From Pseudomonadota bacterium (GTDB lineage Bacteria > Pseudomonadota > Alphaproteobacteria > Sphingomonadales > Sphingomonadaceae), in the NCBI GenBank assembly GCA_023386135.1, contig JAEWKG010000056.1:1-7218 (forward strand): DNA of 7,218 nucleotides, written 5' to 3'. Both the position numbers and the translations under genes were made by a program. Positions 5,768 to 7,218 of this stretch are shown in pieces. Numbering within the stretch: position 1 is the first letter of the stretch; every line of letters begins with the position of its first letter. The notes below the pieces were generated by a model. It made no database searches and had not been told where the DNA came from. It saw only the letters and a program-made list of their open reading frames with translations.

Positions 5768-6221
5768 GCAGGTGGCGGTAGAGGTCAAACGCTTGCCGCA
5801 TGGCGAGGGCTTGGCTCTGCCCGCCTATGCCACCGAAGGTGCCGCGGGGATGGACGTTCTCGCTGCCGAAGACGTGGTTCTACCGGCCGGCGGCCGCCAT
5901 GCGGTCGCGACCGGCCTGACGGTGGCGATTCCGGAAGGCTACGAAATCCAGGTCCGGCCGCGTTCGGGCCTCGCGCTCAAGCACGGGATCAGCGTGCCCA
6001 ATGCGCCCGGCACCATCGACAGCGACTACCGCGGCGAGCTCAAGGTGATCCTGATCAACCACGGCGCGGAGCCGTTCGCCATCGCCCGCGGGGACCGGGT
6101 GGCCCAGCTCGTGCTCGCGCCGGTCGTGCGCATGGCGTGGGACGAGGTGGATACACTCGATGAAACCGATCGCGGAGGCGGCGGTTTTGGCTCGACCGGC
6201 GGGCATGCCCGCCTGGTCTAA
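5760..6221 (+). CDS. dut: Deoxyuridine 5'-triphosphate nucleotidohydrolase (dUTPase)
   Basis: Homotrimeric dUTPase that hydrolyses dUTP to dUMP and pyrophosphate, keeping uracil out of DNA and supplying the precursor of dTMP. The product is 153 residues, and all five family motifs are present in order: motif I GAAGMDVLAAE (27-37), motif II RPRSGLALK (66-74), motif III GTIDSDYRGE (84-93) with catalytic Asp87, motif IV GDRVAQLVLAP (111-121), and motif V RGGGGFGSTG (138-147), the flexible P-loop-like tail that closes over the substrate. The ATG lies inside the coaBC end, an 8-base overlap, and lacks a strong Shine-Dalgarno sequence, so translation is probably coupled to coaBC. The coaBC-dut pairing is common in proteobacteria. 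The 3' end holds a 16-bp palindrome and shares its stop with the converging ribE. Confidence 0.97.
   Translation: MSEQVAVEVKRLPHGEGLALPAYATEGAAGMDVLAAEDVVLPAGGRHAVATGLTVAIPEGYEIQVRPRSGLALKHGISVPNAPGTIDSDYRGELKVILINHGAEPFAIARGDRVAQLVLAPVVRMAWDEVDTLDETDRGGGGFGSTGGHARLV
6198..6213. repeat. Perfect 16-bp palindrome at the dut/ribE convergent junction
   Basis: GGCGGGCATGCCCGCC is its own reverse complement. It lies in the last codons of dut, five bases before the overlapping stop codons of dut and ribE. As RNA it can form a six- to seven-bp GC stem in either direction. Neither side has a U-tract. It may act as a compact bidirectional terminator or RNA 3'-end stabiliser where no intergenic space exists, or it may be a chance result of GGC/GCC-rich codons. 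Confidence 0.4.
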
Positions 6222-6835
6222 CCGCGCAGGCTTTCGAGCCGCTGCAGATACCGCGCGACCGTATCGATCTCGAGATTGACCTCGCTCCCCTGCGCCAGCT
6301 CGCCCAGCGTGGTGACCTCGGCGGTGTGGGGGATGATGTTGAGCCCGAAATGTGCGGAGCCGTTGCTACGGTCCTCGACCGAATTTACCGTCAGCGAGAC
6401 CCCGTCGACCGTGATCGAGCCCTTGGCGGCGATAAACGGCGCCAAGGGCTGCGGCGCGAGCACGGTCACCCGCATCGAGTCGCCCTCGGGCTGCCAGTTG
6501 GCGATCGTCCCAACCGCGTCGACGTGGCCCGAGACGATATGCCCGCCGAGCTCGTCACCGACCTTGAGCGAAGGCTCCAGGTTTATGCGCGCGCCCTGGC
6601 GCCACATGTCCTTCGCGGTGCGGCTGACGGTCTCGGCCGAGACGTCGACCGCGAACCACGCGTCGCCCGCTTCGCCGCCGCGCTCGACCACCGTCAGGCA
6701 CACGCCGGCGCAAGCAATCGACGCGCCGATGGTGATTCTGGCCGGGTCCCACGGGCAGGTGATCCGCACGCGCAGGTCGCCGCGCTGCTCGACGCTGTCG
6801 ATCGTGCCGATCGCGGTGACGATGCCGGTGAACAT
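6218..6835 (-). CDS. ribE: Riboflavin synthase, alpha subunit
   Basis: Catalyses the last step of riboflavin synthesis: dismutation of two 6,7-dimethyl-8-ribityllumazine molecules into riboflavin and a pyrimidinedione. The 205-residue product begins with the conserved MFTGIV and contains two tandem lumazine-binding barrels. The first includes GASIACAGVCLTVV (37-50) and DVSAETVSRT (64-73). The link LGGHIVSGHVDAVG (96-109) leads into the second, with GSITVDGVSLTVN (139-151), IPHTAEVTTL (168-177) and NLEIDTVARYLQR (187-199). Its Shine-Dalgarno AGGGG (plus-strand 6845-6849) overlaps the ribD stop codon and lies nine bases before the ATG, so it is probably coupled to ribD. Its TAG and the dut TAA lie within the same four bases (6218-6221) on opposite strands. 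The symbol follows B. subtilis ribE; E. coli calls it ribC or ribE. Confidence 0.96.
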   Translation of the reverse strand: MFTGIVTAIGTIDSVEQRGDLRVRITCPWDPARITIGASIACAGVCLTVVERGGEAGDAWFAVDVSAETVSRTAKDMWRQGARINLEPSLKVGDELGGHIVSGHVDAVGTIANWQPEGDSMRVTVLAPQPLAPFIAAKGSITVDGVSLTVNSVEDRSNGSAHFGLNIIPHTAEVTTLGELAQGSEVNLEIDTVARYLQRLESLRG

Positions 6836-6847
6836 GGCGTAAAACCC

Positions 6848-7218
6848 CTAGCCTTCGCGCAGCCGGCGATAGGCGGTGAAGGTGTCGCTGCCAAGCTGCG
6901 CCTGTTCGGCGAGTTCCCAGCGGCCACGTGCGTTGGCGAGATCGGTCAAGCCAACCGACCCGACTGCTCGCAGTCCGTCGCCGATAACGATGGGTGCGCG
7001 GTAGATTTCCAGCCGGTCGACAAGGTCGGCGTCTAGGAAAGCGGCCGCGGTTTGCGCACCGCCCTCGACGTAGAGGTATTGGACGCCGTTCATCCCCGCG
7101 ATATTGGCCGGCTCGGAGATCGACTGCGCTTCCGCTACCCTGCCGCGGGTCAGCACCCACCGTTCGGGCGATCGGTCTTCGAGGCTGGGCAGGCGTACAT
7201 CGAGCCGCGGCGCGTCCG
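6848..7218 (-). CDS. ribD: RibD reductase domain, C-terminal part, cut by window edge
   Basis: C-terminal end of the bifunctional diaminohydroxyphosphoribosylaminopyrimidine deaminase / 5-amino-6-(5-phosphoribosylamino)uracil reductase, which carries out the second and third steps of riboflavin synthesis. About 122 residues are visible. They start in the reductase domain with DAPRLDVRLPSLEDRSPERW, include the NADPH-site motif VEGGA with the following AAAFLDADLVDRLEIYRAPIV region, and end RRLREG. The frame stays open to the window edge, so the start, the N-terminal zinc deaminase domain and the first part of the reductase lie beyond position 7218. A GTG at 7154-7156 falls inside this domain and is not the gene start. 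ribE follows after 12 bases, and its ribosome site overlaps the ribD stop. Confident from the VEGGA context and operon position. Confidence 0.92.
   Translation of the reverse strand, partial: DAPRLDVRLPSLEDRSPERWVLTRGRVAEAQSISEPANIAGMNGVQYLYVEGGAQTAAAFLDADLVDRLEIYRAPIVIGDGLRAVGSVGLTDLANARGRWELAEQAQLGSDTFTAYRRLREG

Noticed and set aside
4130..5788. A 552-codon open frame on the minus strand opposite coaBC.
   Set aside because: It is Arg/Gly/His-rich with no family motif and is explained by high GC third positions opposite a long real gene. CoaBC motifs fix the coding strand.
1..7218. A novel defence, mobile or other undescribed multi-gene system.
   Set aside because: Apart from the small DUF4345-like gene, every gene belongs to a well-known housekeeping family. 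There are no direct repeat arrays, transposase, integrase, toxin-antitoxin pair or atypical-composition island visible.

Overview
The window is a GC-rich, densely packed chromosomal housekeeping region, most likely from an alphaproteobacterium of the Sphingomonadales (Sphingomonas/Erythrobacter-like). This assignment rests on the strong G/C preference at third codon positions, on the alphaproteobacterial style of the S20, UbiE, UbiB and CoaBC proteins, and on the gene order rpsT-mutM / ubiE-ubiB / coaBC-dut, recalled as typical of that group. No database search was possible. I see no RNA gene, CRISPR array, insertion sequence, phage gene or other mobile element, and no gap between genes longer than about 190 bases.

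Left part (1-1287, minus strand): mutM (formamidopyrimidine-DNA glycosylase) is followed by rpsT (ribosomal protein S20). A candidate promoter lies between them, and a 9-bp GC hairpin lies beyond rpsT. In many alphaproteobacteria dnaA follows rpsT, so it may lie just off the left edge; this is inference. Centre left (1343-3635, plus strand): ubiE and ubiB, one base apart, form a ubiquinone biosynthesis operon that diverges from mutM across 55 bp. At 3640-4023 (minus strand) a small four-helix membrane protein, probably DUF4345, converges on ubiB. It is the only gene here without a clear function.

Right part: coaBC (4163 or 4208 to 5767, coenzyme A biosynthesis) overlaps dut (dUTPase) by 8 bases on the plus strand. 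dut converges on ribE (riboflavin synthase) so tightly that the two stop codons share bases. ribE is preceded on the minus strand by the C-terminal part of ribD, which runs off the right edge.

The genes serve basic cofactor supply and genome maintenance: ubiquinone (ubiE, ubiB), coenzyme A (coaBC), flavin (ribD, ribE), repair of oxidised guanine (mutM), removal of dUTP (dut) and translation (rpsT). One indirect link is that the CoaC half of CoaBC is an FMN-dependent family and ribD/ribE make the FMN precursor.

I did not find an undescribed biological system. The points most worth a second look are a MutM zinc finger with Asp in place of one cysteine, a long acidic linker inside CoaBC, an uncertain CoaBC start, a perfect 16-bp palindrome at the dut/ribE convergent junction, and the DUF4345-like gene between ubiB and coaBC.
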